From the NCBI GenBank assembly GCA_028023455.1, contig JAQFVV010000020.1:8415092-8479091 (forward strand): DNA of 64,000 nucleotides, in the 5' to 3' direction. Shown here piece by piece: positions 47,972 through 58,242 of this stretch. The stretch's first letter is position 1. Each line of letters opens with the position of its first letter. The notes under the pieces are model-generated. The model was not told where the DNA came from. It ran no database searches and saw nothing but the letters and a program-made list of their open reading frames with translations. Source of the DNA: Epiperipatus broadwayi (taxonomy: Eukaryota; Onychophora; Udeonychophora; Euonychophora; Peripatidae). A program made the translations under genes and the position numbers.

Positions 47972-48091
47972 AATTTTATACCCAATTGAAACAGGCAAAA
48001 CTCTCCATACAGTAGTGCCACTCAGTACAAGCCAGAATAGTCAATGGATGCCAGAAGGCTTGTGCATAAAATCCCTATCTAGTGCCTACTC

Positions 48092-48154
48092 ATCCAATAT
48101 ATATCCCCAGACTAGTTTCTAGCTTGTGGCTTTCATCAGTGAGGAGTCTTGGAT
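48092..48154 (-). ncRNA. Hammerhead ribozyme, H1 family, intact core with covarying helix II
   Basis: Minus strand: AUCCAA, GAC, UCCUCA, CUGAUGA, AAGC-CACAA-GCUA, GAA, ACUAGU, C, UGGGGA, UAUAUA, UUGGAU. Core bases are intact. Relative to other copies, helix II changes G-C to A-U on both strands (AGGC/GCCA versus AAGC/GCUA), a compensatory change that argues for selection on the fold. The helix I internal loop is enlarged by TATA on one side. Confidence 0.88.
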
Positions 48155-48170
48155 ATGAGAGCACTGCACC

Positions 48171-48212
48171 TATGAAAGCCACAAGCTAAAAACTAGTCTG
48201 GGGATATTAAAT
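48171..48212 (+). ncRNA. Truncated hammerhead, H1 family
   Basis: The right arm begins within the core (AUGA), keeps AAGC-CACAA-GCUA, then AAA instead of GAA, ACUAGU, C, UGGGGA. The first half of the ribozyme is absent, so it cannot cleave in cis. Confidence 0.7.
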
Positions 48213-48679
48213 AAGTAGTCACTAGATAGGAATTTGATGCATCCATTGATTACTCTGGCGTGCACTGAGTGGCACTACTATATGGAGAGTTTTTCCTGTT
48301 TTAATAACAGTTATGAGCAAGCATAAGAAATGGTGATCATGTGATGAATTTTATACTCACTGTGTAGAATTTCATTTCTAGCTTCATTTGAATTTCAACT
48401 CAACATCTCACTAAACAAATTCAGTAACAATTGTTTAAAACTCTTCAATTATTTATCATATCTCTAACAACTGCATAAAAATTATGTTTCTCTCATTTTT
48501 ATAGCCGAATTATTGATCAAAAACAAGTTTTCCAGAACTCATATCCAGCCTTTCTCTCTGCCTAGAGTGTTATTGATAAATATTTTTTAATTTCTTTTTA
48601 AATTCTGTTTACCAAATAAGTTAATTATCTTATTTCATAAGATTTTTCTTTTGTGTGTTAACAATAATGTTTCACAATT

Positions 48680-48769
48680 AAAACAGGAAAAACTCTCTAT
48701 ATGTATTGCCACTCAGTGCAAGCCAGAGTAATCAATGGATGCCAGAGAGGCTTGTGCATAAAATCCCCC
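48680..48769 (-). mobile_element. H1 fragment without ribozyme
   Basis: AAACAGGAAAAACTCTCTAT, TGCCACTCAGTGCAAGCCAG, AATCAATGGATGCCAGA and GGCTTGTGCATAAAATCCC follow the H1 order, then stop just before the hammerhead. The next base run belongs to an H2 element, so the two families are directly abutted. Confidence 0.78.
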
Positions 48770-48790
48770 CAACACATGTGAAATAAATAA

Positions 48791-48849
48791 ATGATCACCA
48801 ATATATGTATTTCTTGCTGAACCAGCACTCATCAGTTGGACCAGATCAT
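48791..48849 (-). ncRNA. Hammerhead ribozyme, H2 family, intact core
   Basis: Minus strand: AUGAUC, UGGU, CCAA, CUGAUGA, GUGCUG-GUU-CAGCAA, GAA, AUACAUAU, A, UUGG, U, GAUCAU. Distal helix I AUGAUC/GAUCAU has six pairs and proximal CCAA/UUGG four. Helix II UGCUG/CAGCA has five pairs over a G/A mismatch. Helix III pairs AUA with UAU. Predicted cleavage follows AUA, an allowed but less common NUH triplet. Confidence 0.85.
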
Positions 48850-49012
48850 ATAATCTCCCACACATATATACAATCATTGCTTGGCTTATATTAGGATCCC
48901 TTACACTTTAAATGACAGGTTTCAATCTTAAGTCTGCTCATTAAAATTTAAGACATTGCTATCTTAATATAAGGCAAGCACTGATTACATATGTGTGTGG
49001 GAGATTATGATT

Positions 49013-49077
49013 GGGCCCAACTGGTGACAGTGGTTATGTATAAAATACATTTATTGGGAATTATTTAGTGTGTGGTC
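49013..49077 (+). ncRNA. Decayed hammerhead, H2 right arm
   Basis: CCAA, CUGGUGA, a damaged helix II, AAA, UACAUUUAU, UGGGA. Positions A6 and G12 are altered. Homology to the other arm is clear, but it should be inactive. Confidence 0.5.
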
Positions 49078-49119
49078 ATGTATATTGGTTGTTTGAGATG
49101 GACTGGAGGATAAATATAG

Positions 49120-49479
49120 ACTGAAAATCCTAAGTTCATCTATGACAGATATTAATGTTTATTTGTTATTATTTAAATTTAATTTTATACAATTAATAGT
49201 TTTAACATCGGCCAATATTTGTTTTTGACTTAAGCTGAGAATTTAATAAACATTCTGAATTAACATTATATTACTGAACAATTTATATCTGTAAGTTTTT
49301 TTTAAATATACGCAGGACGTATACTGTGCATTGGTTAAATTGATCTAAATTTTATTTTAATATTTTTAATGTCCACAACATTAATATTAATAATTTATCT
49401 AAATCTTATCGATTTACCTAATCTTACACTATTTGCATGATTTCTGTACATAGATGTTGTGACTTCGTTTTCACCAATC
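49120..49479. other. A+T-rich stretch without recognised feature
   Basis: Nothing was recognised. Confidence 0.5.
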
Positions 49480-51900
49480 ACAATACCTCTTCATAAAATA
49501 AGGATCAAAAGACAATTATCTACTTCCTTAACTTCATCAAGATATATTTTGTTTCCATCATATCAATATTATGCCAACTTAGTCTTTATATTTTGAACTT
49601 GGTATCTATAATAATAGAATCCTTTTAGATATTCTCTTTTCTGGATAATTGTTTTCTCAACTCTATTATTGAAACTATAACTGTCATATATGATAAATTG
49701 GATTTGTGGTCTTTACTAATCATTTTGTTTTTAGTGGATATTTAAAAATCCACATTGTATAAAACATAATCTATTTTCTTCATTAATTGTTTTTTATCCA
49801 GCAAATGATTCTTCTTTGTCCATATGAAGCCTTCATCATTAGTGATATCTTAATCTATGATGGTAAAAGGTTTGATGAATTTATCCATTTCTTTGAACAT
49901 CACTGAATTGGTAACAGAATTATAAATAATTTACTGACCATCACCTAGATCTAAAACATCATGTGAAGAATGAGAAATTTTCAATGACCATGAATTTAAT
50001 CTATCTGATGCCATATTTAAAGAAGGGTGAACTAGTTATTCTTCAGTATGTGATACATAATCTTGAAGATATTGTGAATTATTCATAAATAAAATCAACA
50101 CTATTTATCTCAAAAACTTCCATTAACACAATCTTGCCATATATCACACCCCATAATATTTTTCTTATATCACTAACATTAAAAATTTCCTCTAAATTCA
50201 TAAATTCATCTCCATTGTCTTGTTCATAATCAATTTACAAATAGGTCATCAGCATTACCAAAACTTATATATCATGGCATCCATGATAATGGTGAGACAT
50301 GTTGATGATGGTTTGCCACTCATTTTTTCATTGACATTTAATCTATTTTTTGCCTCTTTAATTTCTTAGAACTTCTTGACTTCTCTGTCTCTTCTTTTCT
50401 ATGCTCAACCTAGAAATGGGTTCCATTTTAATTAATACTTATTTATGTATGATGTTTCTTGGATCTTATTTAGGAAATTGATTTGTTATGAATTTATATC
50501 TGCTGCCATTAATAATTTATTCTGTTTAGTCTTCATTAGTCCGTGCTAAAAGCAGTTGCTTCATTTTACTTAGAATATTTTGTCATACTATTAAAATAAT
50601 CTGGCTTTCCATTAAGGGATGGCTGTTAATATTCATGGTTTAGCAACCTATCTTTTAAAGAATATTATGTAACTTGTGACTGCTTTACATTTTTCCTAAG
50701 ATACATGATCATATTTTGGTACTTTTATGTTTAGCAGCTTATTAAGGGAATTTCCTTATTTCCTTAAAAAAGCTATAAAGTTTATTAAAAAATAAATCTC
50801 AACAAGTTTGGCATAGTCCCTGCAAGTGACTATATCATATTGTCCAGATTTCTGTTTTCTATCATTGGATTGGAATTAAGCTAAAATATCACCCCAGACT
50901 ATCCACATTGTTTCACTAGAGTTTCTCTTGTTCTCATTTTAAAAATTAATTTATCACTCCAGATCTGATCACAGTTTTTAAGTTGAAATATGGGCTTTCT
51001 ATGAATCATTTTCTTTTTTTCTCATATTGCCCTTCTTTTAAAAATGTTTATGGATGGTTTTTTATCTGAAAAACTCTACTCATTCAGTATGAAAGATTTC
51101 TATTTATCTCTCTTTGTGGTCATTCTAAATCTTTATCATCTGGTCTAACATTTCCTTTTGGTTCTCTTGAAGATTTCTGTGTTTAATCATATGCTTCTTT
51201 AGATCCCTTTGGTTTTCTTGATCATATTGTTGCAGCAATTTCTAGCACTTTTGTTCTCTTTATTCTATCTGTATTACTCTGATCTGCTTTACTATTACTT
51301 CATTATAATGTATTTTATTGGGAGGTTTTAAATTATTTTCTTTGACCTCTTGGACATGTAGCATGATATTTTCTATCTTTTTTCTGCTCTTCTATTCTTT
51401 CATATGACTTTCGTGCTTCTTCCTATTTCTAATTGTTTTTATTTCTTTTTGGTTATTGTCTATTTTCTAGGATAATTCTTCTTTCATTTTATTCCATATT
51501 TTATTCATTTTTTAGATATTTTTATTTATTTTATTGATATTTTTTGGTTGACTTTTATTTACTGGACAATTCTTTATTCATTTTTTTAATTAACTGATAA
51601 ATAGACTTGAGTAATGATTATTTTTTAAAGTGTCTGTTACATATTTTTATCTGTTTCTTGTTCTTTGTCTTCTATTTCCAGACTTAATTCAGGTGCAATA
51701 TCAACATCTTTATTTGCAGAATTTTTTACCTTTATACCTGTCATATTTTTATTTTCAAACTCATTATCATCTATCTATTCACATATTTAGATTTTCATTT
51801 TTTCTGTTTCTTGTTTTTTTATTATTTGATTTCTTTTTTAATCTATACTTTGTCCATCATCTCTACTATGCAGTCTTCCATCTTGGATAGCCATTGCTTT
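49480..51900 (-). mobile_element. Possible L1/Tx1-like LINE remnant (endonuclease and upstream ORF)
   Basis: On the minus strand around 49,750-49,900 I read KEMDKFIKPFTIID, then ITNDEGFIWTKKNHL, then KKIDYVLYNVDF, resembling the L1-type endonuclease C-terminus (FxLxDxWR ... FTWxx ... IDYxL). The region above 50,330 reads, with stops, as a K/E/Q-rich protein on the minus strand, as expected for a coiled-coil ORF1. No RT block was found. Decay is severe and the assignment is tentative. Confidence 0.4.
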
Positions 51901-52475
51901 CTTTTTTGTCCTATCTGTGTGCTTGCTTTATTAGTATATTTTATTTATTCTGCCTATTTTATTTGATTAATCAATTATTTTTTGTTAACCCATCTTACAG
52001 TTAATGTCTATCCTCTATTTTTTGTATTTCATTTCATATATAACTTTTTTAAAAATTTCTTCGTTTTATATGCAATTCTTTGTTCTTATATAAAGTTATT
52101 TTCAATTTTATATTTTTGGCATACAACAAAGGCATAAAATAGCTTTAGTTAAATTATACTAAATGATTTATTTGACCCACATGTTCTGATAGTCAAATTT
52201 AATTGGAGAAAGTGCTGCTGATATTTCATCTATATATTTGATATGTTGGTACATCACGTGGTTAATTAGATATTGATGTTTTCATCATTTTAAGATATCA
52301 TATAACCATAAAAATAATGATGTTGATCAAATCCAAGTATCATTTTATGTATAAGAGAATTGCATTTAATGACTATATTGGTAATGATTACATCCCACGT
52401 GCATAATTTATCTGTAATCTAATTTTCATTTATCAGTTAAAGAGTCCCCAATTAAATATTTTTTGTGTATAAATA

Positions 52476-53136
52476 GTAAATAAGCAAATATTTTCTCTAG
52501 CGCCGTGCTTGCAATTATGTTTCATTCCAATATCAGCCTTTCAAGCTAATTGAGCACGCGCCTTTTGAGTGTTAAATAAATGAATACTCTCTTCTTCAAT
52601 CCAAGATATAGTATTTATGCAGGAATGAAAAGAATCCCTCTTATTCCTACGACTCAAATTCTTTTATATGAGCAAATCTGAAGAACTGTTAAAGAGAGCG
52701 TGAGTAGATTCTCACTTTAAATTACTATTTACGATGTTTTTTGGCTGAATGACGTCAGTGTAATTACTTAGAATTTACTAAACGTCATTCTTACTGGAAT
52801 GAAATATAATTGCAAGCACGGTGCTAGATAAAATATTTGCTTATTTATTCATAATTAAGTTTTAGTAAGAATGACGTTTAGTAAATTCTAAGTAATTACA
52901 CCGACGTCATTCAGCCAAAAAACATCGTAAATAGTAATTTAAAGTGAGAATCTACTCACGCTCTCTTTAACAGTTCTTCAGATTTGCTCATATAAAAGAA
53001 TTTGAGTCATAGGAATAAGAGGGATTCTTTTTATTCCTGCATAAATACTATATCTTGGATTGAAGAAGAGAGTATTCATTTATTTAACACTCAAAAGGCA
53101 CGTGCTCAATTAGCTGGAAAGGCTGATATTGGAATG
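52476..53136. mobile_element. Foldback element F4, second copy, larger
   Basis: The left arm from 52,523 (CATTCCAATATCAGCCTTTC) is mirrored by the right arm ending at 53,136 (GAAAGGCTGATATTGGAATG). The palindrome extends through GACGTCAGTGTAATTAC (52,751) and GTAATTACACCGACGTCATT (52,892). The central tail AATTGCAAGCACGGTGCTAG (52,810) also occurs inverted outside the left arm at 52,491-52,520. Arms exceed 250 bp. No ORF, no hammerhead core. Confidence 0.85.
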
Positions 53137-53139
53137 ATG

Positions 53140-54474
53140 TATAAATAGTAATAAAATAAATTACTACTGGCATGACTTTCCAGATAAAAATGCAATTATA
53201 CATATCTGTATTTGAACACTACTAAAAATATTAATGCTTTTCTCTGTTATTGCTTCTGGTTGCTATCTGATTATAGAATACATGAATTTATAACAACTAA
53301 TAACATGAATGTCATGGAGATGAAATGCATAAATGTATGCAAAATAACAAGGGGAACAAGGTAAATAGTCTTTCCTACTATTGATTGCAATGTTATTTTA
53401 ATATCATCACATCACAAGTCTAAATGCAGTAACAATAATTAAATAAAAAACAAAGTTTGGGTAATCATCAAATATATATATTTTTCCTTTGTTAACTAAA
53501 GGACTAAATTTAAACATATTATGAAATATTCATTAATTTATTTAAAAGCATTTAATTTGGGCTGCCTGTGAATGTACTTTATTTCCTATTCATTATGGTT
53601 AAATATTAAAAATAATACTTTAATTTGTAGCAGAGAGAAAACAGGAAAAAGTCAAAGAGAAAAAAGCATATATAATTTTCCTGTTCTGATGTATCTCTCA
53701 TGATATTTTACTAGAAGGCAAAAAATAATATACTTAGAATATGACAATAATTAGAATAATTAACTTGTTAATAAAAATATTAAATGTAAGCCATTTCGAA
53801 ATTAATTAAAGTATTGATATGGTATTTGTGCACTTATTACCTTATATAGATATATCTTTAAATTACCCATGAAAAATCTTGAAGGTTTGATTTATCTCTT
53901 CTTCTGAATTTCACTTCAATGACTTCAGCTTTACTTCAAATTTCAACAACGATTATTCAACATCTCTTAATAATTCTCTAATAACTGAGTGAAAATTACT
54001 TTCCTTTTGCGTTTAGAGCCAACTTACTTATTGAGCAATAAACGTGTTTTTCAAAACTTATAGCTACTCTTCCGATCTTCCCAAAGTATTGTTGATAAAT
54101 AACTTGTTAATGTTATTTACTAAATGAGTTATTTATCTCATTTCGTTAAAACTTTATAAAGGATTTTTTTTCCTTTTAATAATGTGTTTTTTAATAAATA
54201 TAATTTTTTATGCATTTTATTTACCTTACACTTTCAATGGGTTAGTTAAAATTTTAATGAATATTTTGGGATTTTTCTAAAATGCAAATGAACCCCTTAA
54301 ATTACATATTTGAAATTATATAATTACATGAATCACACACTTTATTTTACACAATAAGTCTTTTGTTACTTGGAAATAATACATTACTGTTTCTATAATG
54401 AAATTATTATATTGTTAGTCCAGTACTATTTGTGACAATACATTAAAAAAAAGAACGTATATTTTGTCTATTGT
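53140..54474. other. A+T-rich stretch without recognised feature
   Basis: Nothing was recognised. Confidence 0.5.
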
Positions 54475-54760
54475 TTTTATAGGAAAATCAGTGAAAAAAT
54501 GGAAGAATCAAGGTTGAAGTGGTTTGGGCATGTTAAGAGAAGAGAGGAAAATTACTTCGGAAGGAAGATTATAGAGGTGGAACCACCAGGGAAAAGCCCA
54601 GGGGGAGACCTGAGACCAGATGAATTGACTGAGTGAAGAGGGACCTGCAGTAGATGTCACTCAAAGAGGAAATGGTTCAGACTGGGCAATCTGGAGATGA
54701 ATGATCTGCACCAGCAACCCCACTTGAAGTGGGATTAATAAAGTTATGGAAAAAGAAAAA
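54475..54760 (+). mobile_element. LINE fragment, C-terminal end of an RT ORF (another family)
   Basis: ISEKMEESRLKWFGHVKRRE, then ENYFGRKIIEVEPPGKSPGG, matches the RLxWFGHVxRRxxxxxxRxxLExxxPGKRxRGRP block that closes many LINE ORFs. KWFRLGNL and a G+C-richer 3' end follow. It is distinct from families P, K and the RTE-like one. Confidence 0.75.
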
Positions 54761-55717
54761 TAGTTTTAATAAAGGCTAATTCTACCCACCCCTTTCTTTA
54801 ACTCATATTATAGAATACTGAAACAATTTCAGTCTGTAAATTACCCATTACACATTTATATGAGACAGATTCTATATCTATTAATCCAAATTTTATTTCA
54901 GTTTAACACTTCTAAAGCAGTGAGATCACAACATTAATACCCTTAGTTGTACTTCTGTAACTTACATTATTTTACATCATCATCATCATTTTAAACTATT
55001 GATCCATTGCAGGATGAAGGTCACTTCAAGTTCAATTCATCTTTTTTGATCCCTAGCCACTCAACATCACACCACCACACTTCTTTATTTTATCCATCTA
55101 TCTCATATGTGGCCTCTTTCTAGGTCTTTTACAATCTCTTTTAATCCAGTTTAAAATTTCAACTGTCCATTTATCATCATCTGTTTTAGCAATATGTTCA
55201 GTCTAACTCCACTTCAGTCTCTTAATTCTTTCAATGATGTGAGTAATACCTGTTTGTTCTTTTTGTTATTTCTAACAGGCATCTTTTCATATCTCTTTGA
55301 GTGGTATGAAGCATCTGTATTGCTCTTTTGTTAAGTGTCCAAGTCGTAAGTAAGAACTGGTAAAATGTAAACACATAGATGTATTTCTTTTTAATTTTAA
55401 ATTATGTCTACCAAAAGCACTCCAACAAAGTTTAATTCTATGATTAATTTCATCTATTAAGTTTCCATCCCTAGTAATAATGTGACCAAAGTATTTGTTG
55501 CTTAACTTCCTTTAATTCATCATTATCAATCTTTATGTTTTTTTCTTTTAAGAAAATCCATTAAACATTACTTTAGTCTTTTTAACATTTATATTTAATT
55601 ATACTTTGTTACTTTCATCTGATAACTCCTGCAACATTTCCTGCAGCTCTAAAGTATTATTTGCAAAAACAACCACATCATCTGCAAAATCTAGATGAGT
55701 TAAATAATCTCCATTTA

Positions 55718-56397
55718 AACCATTAAGCGTCACATGATCACATTTCCTATACTAGCACATTAATTGTTGATAAACAGAGCAAAACTCTCCATACAGTATT
55801 GCCACCTGTGCTAAACAGAATAATCAATGGATGCCAGAAGGCTTGTGCATAAAATCCCTATCTAATGCCTACTCATCCAATATCCATTGATTACTCTGTT
55901 TGGCACAGGTTGCAATACTGTATGGAAAGTTTTGCTCTGTTTATCAACAATTAATGTGCTAGTATAGGAAATGTGATCATGTGATGCTTAATGGTTTAAC
56001 ACCAATCCTGCCTAATAGGATAGTGGTGGCTATGGTTGTAAAAGAGCCAAAGACACCAAAATGTATGGGTGCTGAACTGAGTTCAGACCCATATGACTAT
56101 ATAAGCTATTGAGCTTAGATTGAAAATATTTTTTGTGTTTTCAATTTCATTCTCATAGTTTTGTAGTTAAGTAGAGATAAAAGGTGGTTGCTAGAGGGTT
56201 GCATTAGATCCTAAGATCTAGATGCAGTGCTCTCAGATCCAAAGCTCCTCACTGACGAAGGCCACAAGCCAGAAACTAGTCTGGGGATATTGGATGAGTA
56301 GGCATTAGATAGGGATTTTATGCACAAGCCTTCTGGCATCCATTGATTACTCTGTTTAGCACAGGTGGCAATACTGTATGGAGAGTTTTGCTCTGTT
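55718..56397 (+). mobile_element. H1 element, largest copy, inserted in a LINE with 13-bp TSD
   Basis: This is 680 bp flanked by TAATCTCCATTTA at 55,705-55,717 and 56,398-56,410. The interrupted sequence is the RTE-like LINE, which resumes correctly on the other side, so this is a genuine insertion with clean ends. Arms 55,718-55,828 and about 55,885-56,000 are inverted (GCAAAACTCTCCATACAGTA versus TACTGTATGGAAAGTTTTGC). The unit ATCCATTGATTACTCTG starts at 55,882 and again at 56,338, about 456 bp apart, with one plus-strand hammerhead between. The left arm carries a deletion that removed its own ribozyme. No ORF. Confidence 0.88.
56237..56295 (+). ncRNA. Hammerhead ribozyme, H1 family, probably active core
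   Basis: AUCCAA, AGC, UCCUCA, CUGACGA, AGGC-CACAA-GCCA, GAA, ACUAGU, C, UGGGGA, UA, UUGGAU. The only core difference from consensus is C at position 7, the one core position known to tolerate substitution. Helices are as in the other H1 copies. Confidence 0.86.
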
Positions 56398-56644
56398 TAA
56401 TCTCCATTTACTTTTCCTCCCTTAGCTTCTCATTTTAACCCCCAAAAATGCTTGTTTTTTGGAGATATAGAGTCAACCTTTTGTATACCCTTTTCAATGT
56501 TAATATTTTTAGTATCATTATGACAGTATCCTGAATATATATCTTGACAATCCAATGCTTTAATTACTAAATAAATTTTTATAGACTCAAATATCTTTGC
56601 ATAATCTACACATCCAAAACATAATAGCAACTCATATATATATA

Positions 56645-56875
56645 TAAATATTTTTGGGTACAAACCATGTATTATTTTGCATTACAGTCTGATATTTCGA
56701 CAGACTAGCAACTGCCATTATCAATGTTAACTTTTGAAAGAACAATCGTTATTGTTTGAGATCGAATAATTGTTCTTTCAAAAGTTAACCTTGATAATGG
56801 CGGTTGCTAGCCCATCGAAATATCAGATTGTAATGCAAAATAATACATGGTTTGTACCCCAAAATATTTTTTTAT
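56645..56875. mobile_element. Palindromic element F7, inserted in the RTE-like LINE
   Basis: Arms of about 105 bp: GGGTACAAACCATGTATTAT at 56,655 is mirrored by ATAATACATGGTTTGTACCC near 56,840-56,859. The loop is only about 20 bp. Each arm includes TTGATAATGGC, GTTGCTAG and TCGAAATATCAG in the outward direction. That order (TGAT.A, stem, CGAAA) loosely recalls a hammerhead, but the core is UUGAUAA. Because LINE homology continues on both sides, it is a nested insertion. Confidence 0.8.
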
Positions 56876-57300
56876 CTACATCATATAACTGTGAAAACAT
56901 AAAATATAATATATATATTAATCTGTTTCATAGCTTCTCCCAAATCTTGGATATGATCCACTGTACTAAAAACACTTTTAAATTCAGTTTGTTTTTTGGA
57001 TGATTAAAATTCAAAGTTTGCTGTAAACAAGTTGTAATTATTTGATAAAAGTTTTATATAGAACTGATAAAAGACTGATAGGTCTGCAATTTCTGATATC
57101 TTTTTATCACCTTTTTTAAATATTAATATTAATACTGTATTCTTCCAATCATCTGGTATATCTTTATCACTTAGACATTTGGTATATAATTTGCCAAAAT
57201 TTTTTCTATTTCTTCACCTGCTTCTTTTAAGATATCGATTATAATTCCATCATTACCTGGGATTTTTCTCTTCTTCATAAATTTAATTTCAGTATTACAT

Positions 57301-57509
57301 GTTGCAACGAGCAAAGTATTACTAAATTAACTTTAAATAGTATAAGGTTTTAAATAATAATAATAATTTCTACATACAATAACTATGATGCATAACTTTT
57401 CTATGTAACAAAAAAAAACTAATAACTAATAATTATCATTTAAAGTCTACCAAATTATATATTATTTATTAAAAAAATATCACACTATTATAGAATAAAT
57501 CTTATCTAT
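57301..57509. other. A+T-rich spacer
   Basis: Nothing was recognised. Confidence 0.5.
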
Positions 57510-57775
57510 TTTACTATGAAATTGGTATTATATGTTGATTGATATGGACATGTTATTAGACAAGATGATAATAGATGGGTAGTTGAAGTCTTAAATTGGA
57601 TCCCAAAGAATTTTAAAATTCCTAAAAAAAGATCACATGTGAGGCGGGTGGATGAAATAATGTTTTTTGATTTGCTGTGGAGAAAACAAACTAAAGATTG
57701 AAGAAAATGGGTTAAACTTGAAGAGATCTTCATACTGTAATGGACTGATAATGTTTGAAAATGATGAAGTTAAAT
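57510..57775 (+). mobile_element. RTE-like LINE 3' fragment
   Basis: YGHVIRQDDNRWVVEVLNWI, then PKNFKIPKKRSHVRRVDEIM-like reading at 57,540-57,660, then the WRKQTKD and WVKLEEIFIL block. It is the same family as 23.7 kb, in the opposite orientation to its neighbour at 54,975-57,300. It is 5'-truncated, and the (GAT)n tail is decayed. Confidence 0.8.
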
Positions 57776-57908
57776 ATAATTAATAAAAAGCAAGTTAATT
57801 TTTGGAATTTTAATTTATAAATTAAGTAATTACTGACCGTAGGGTTTTCATTATATATAGAAGTTATATGCAATAATTATTAAATATTGAAATTATTATT
57901 ATTTAGAC

Positions 57909-58010
57909 GTTTTTTTTCTCATGTGTCATAGCATCAGCCGGGAAGCGAACCCGCTAACCCGGAACAACTGCTTGTAAAGCAGCTGTCTCCTTGACCACCA
58001 ATGCTTGACT
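57909..58010 (-). mobile_element. tRNA-derived SINE, extended variable arm
   Basis: Minus strand: GTCAAGCATTGGTGGTCAAG, anticodon arm GCTGCTTTACAAGCAG, long variable region, B box GGGTTCGCTTCCCGGC, then GATGCTATGACACATG and an A-rich tail (T at 57,911-57,917). No clear duplication. Confidence 0.8.
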
Positions 58011-58136
58011 GTTTAAAAGTTAATTTATATGTATATATATTTAAATTAAATTATGCCTAAACTCTTCAGCTAAAAATCTCATCAACTATTGTCAAGGCAA
58101 TATTATATTTAAATAGTAATCCTTGCTATCCATGGT

Positions 58137-58235
58137 TTTTTTTTCTTCGTATGTCAAAGCATTGACCAGGTGGCAATCCCGGGCAATCTGCTTGGAAGGC
58201 AGTTATGCTAACCGCTAGGCCACCAACGCGTGACA
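58137..58235 (-). mobile_element. tRNA-Gly(UCC)-derived SINE
   Basis: Minus strand: GTCACGCGTTGGTGGCCTAG, CGGTTAGCATAACTGCC, anticodon TCC within CTGCCTTCCAAGCAG, then a partly deleted T arm, CAATGCTTTGACATACGAAG and an A tail. ATCCATG at 58,129-58,135 and 58,236-58,242 may be the duplication. Same type as 6,474-6,571. Confidence 0.8.
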
Positions 58236-58242
58236 ATCCATG

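Larger units (their letters stand above)
47982..48346 (-). mobile_element. H1 foldback element with 10-bp direct repeats and two hammerheads
   Basis: This is a 365-bp element between AATTTTATAC at 47,972-47,981 and 48,347-48,356. It is a near-perfect inverted structure: GGCAAAACTCTCCATACAGT at 47,994 is mirrored by ACTATATGGAGAGTTTTTCC near 48,278-48,297. The left arm carries an intact minus-strand hammerhead. The right arm starts inside the ribozyme and carries a truncated plus-strand one. The two arms meet at about 48,170. No ORF. Confidence 0.82.
48770..49110. mobile_element. H2 foldback element
   Basis: The left arm (ACACATGTGAAATAAATAAA, AGCACTCATCAGTTGGACC) is mirrored by the right arm (CCCAACTGGTGACAGTGG, TTTAGTGTGTGGTCATG). 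The interior includes TGGCTTATATTAGGATCCC and its rough mirror TATCTTAATATAAGGCAAGC. The left arm holds an intact hammerhead and the right a decayed one. It is recognised by order and spacing shared with 6.9-7.3 and 62.1-62.7 kb. Confidence 0.78.
54975..57300 (-). mobile_element. RTE-like LINE, minus strand, split by two nested insertions
   Basis: Segments in coding order are as follows. 57,300-56,876: KKRKIPGNDGIIIDILKEAG (equivalent to KAPGxDGI) to a LNFNHPKNK and VDHIQDLGEAMKQ-like region. 56,644-56,411: FVDYAKIFESIKIYLVIKAL and IEKGIQKVDSISPK. 55,717-54,975: NYLTHLDFADDVVVF, SNTLELQEMLQ, YFGHIITRDGNL, CWSAFGRH, TSSYLRLGHLTKEQYRCF-like and tail blocks. The (GAT)n tail is at 54,975-54,988. 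Joining the segments is required by homology to the 23.7-kb copy. An H1 element (55,718-56,397) and palindrome F7 (56,645-56,875) lie in the gaps. The element is dead. Confidence 0.85.
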
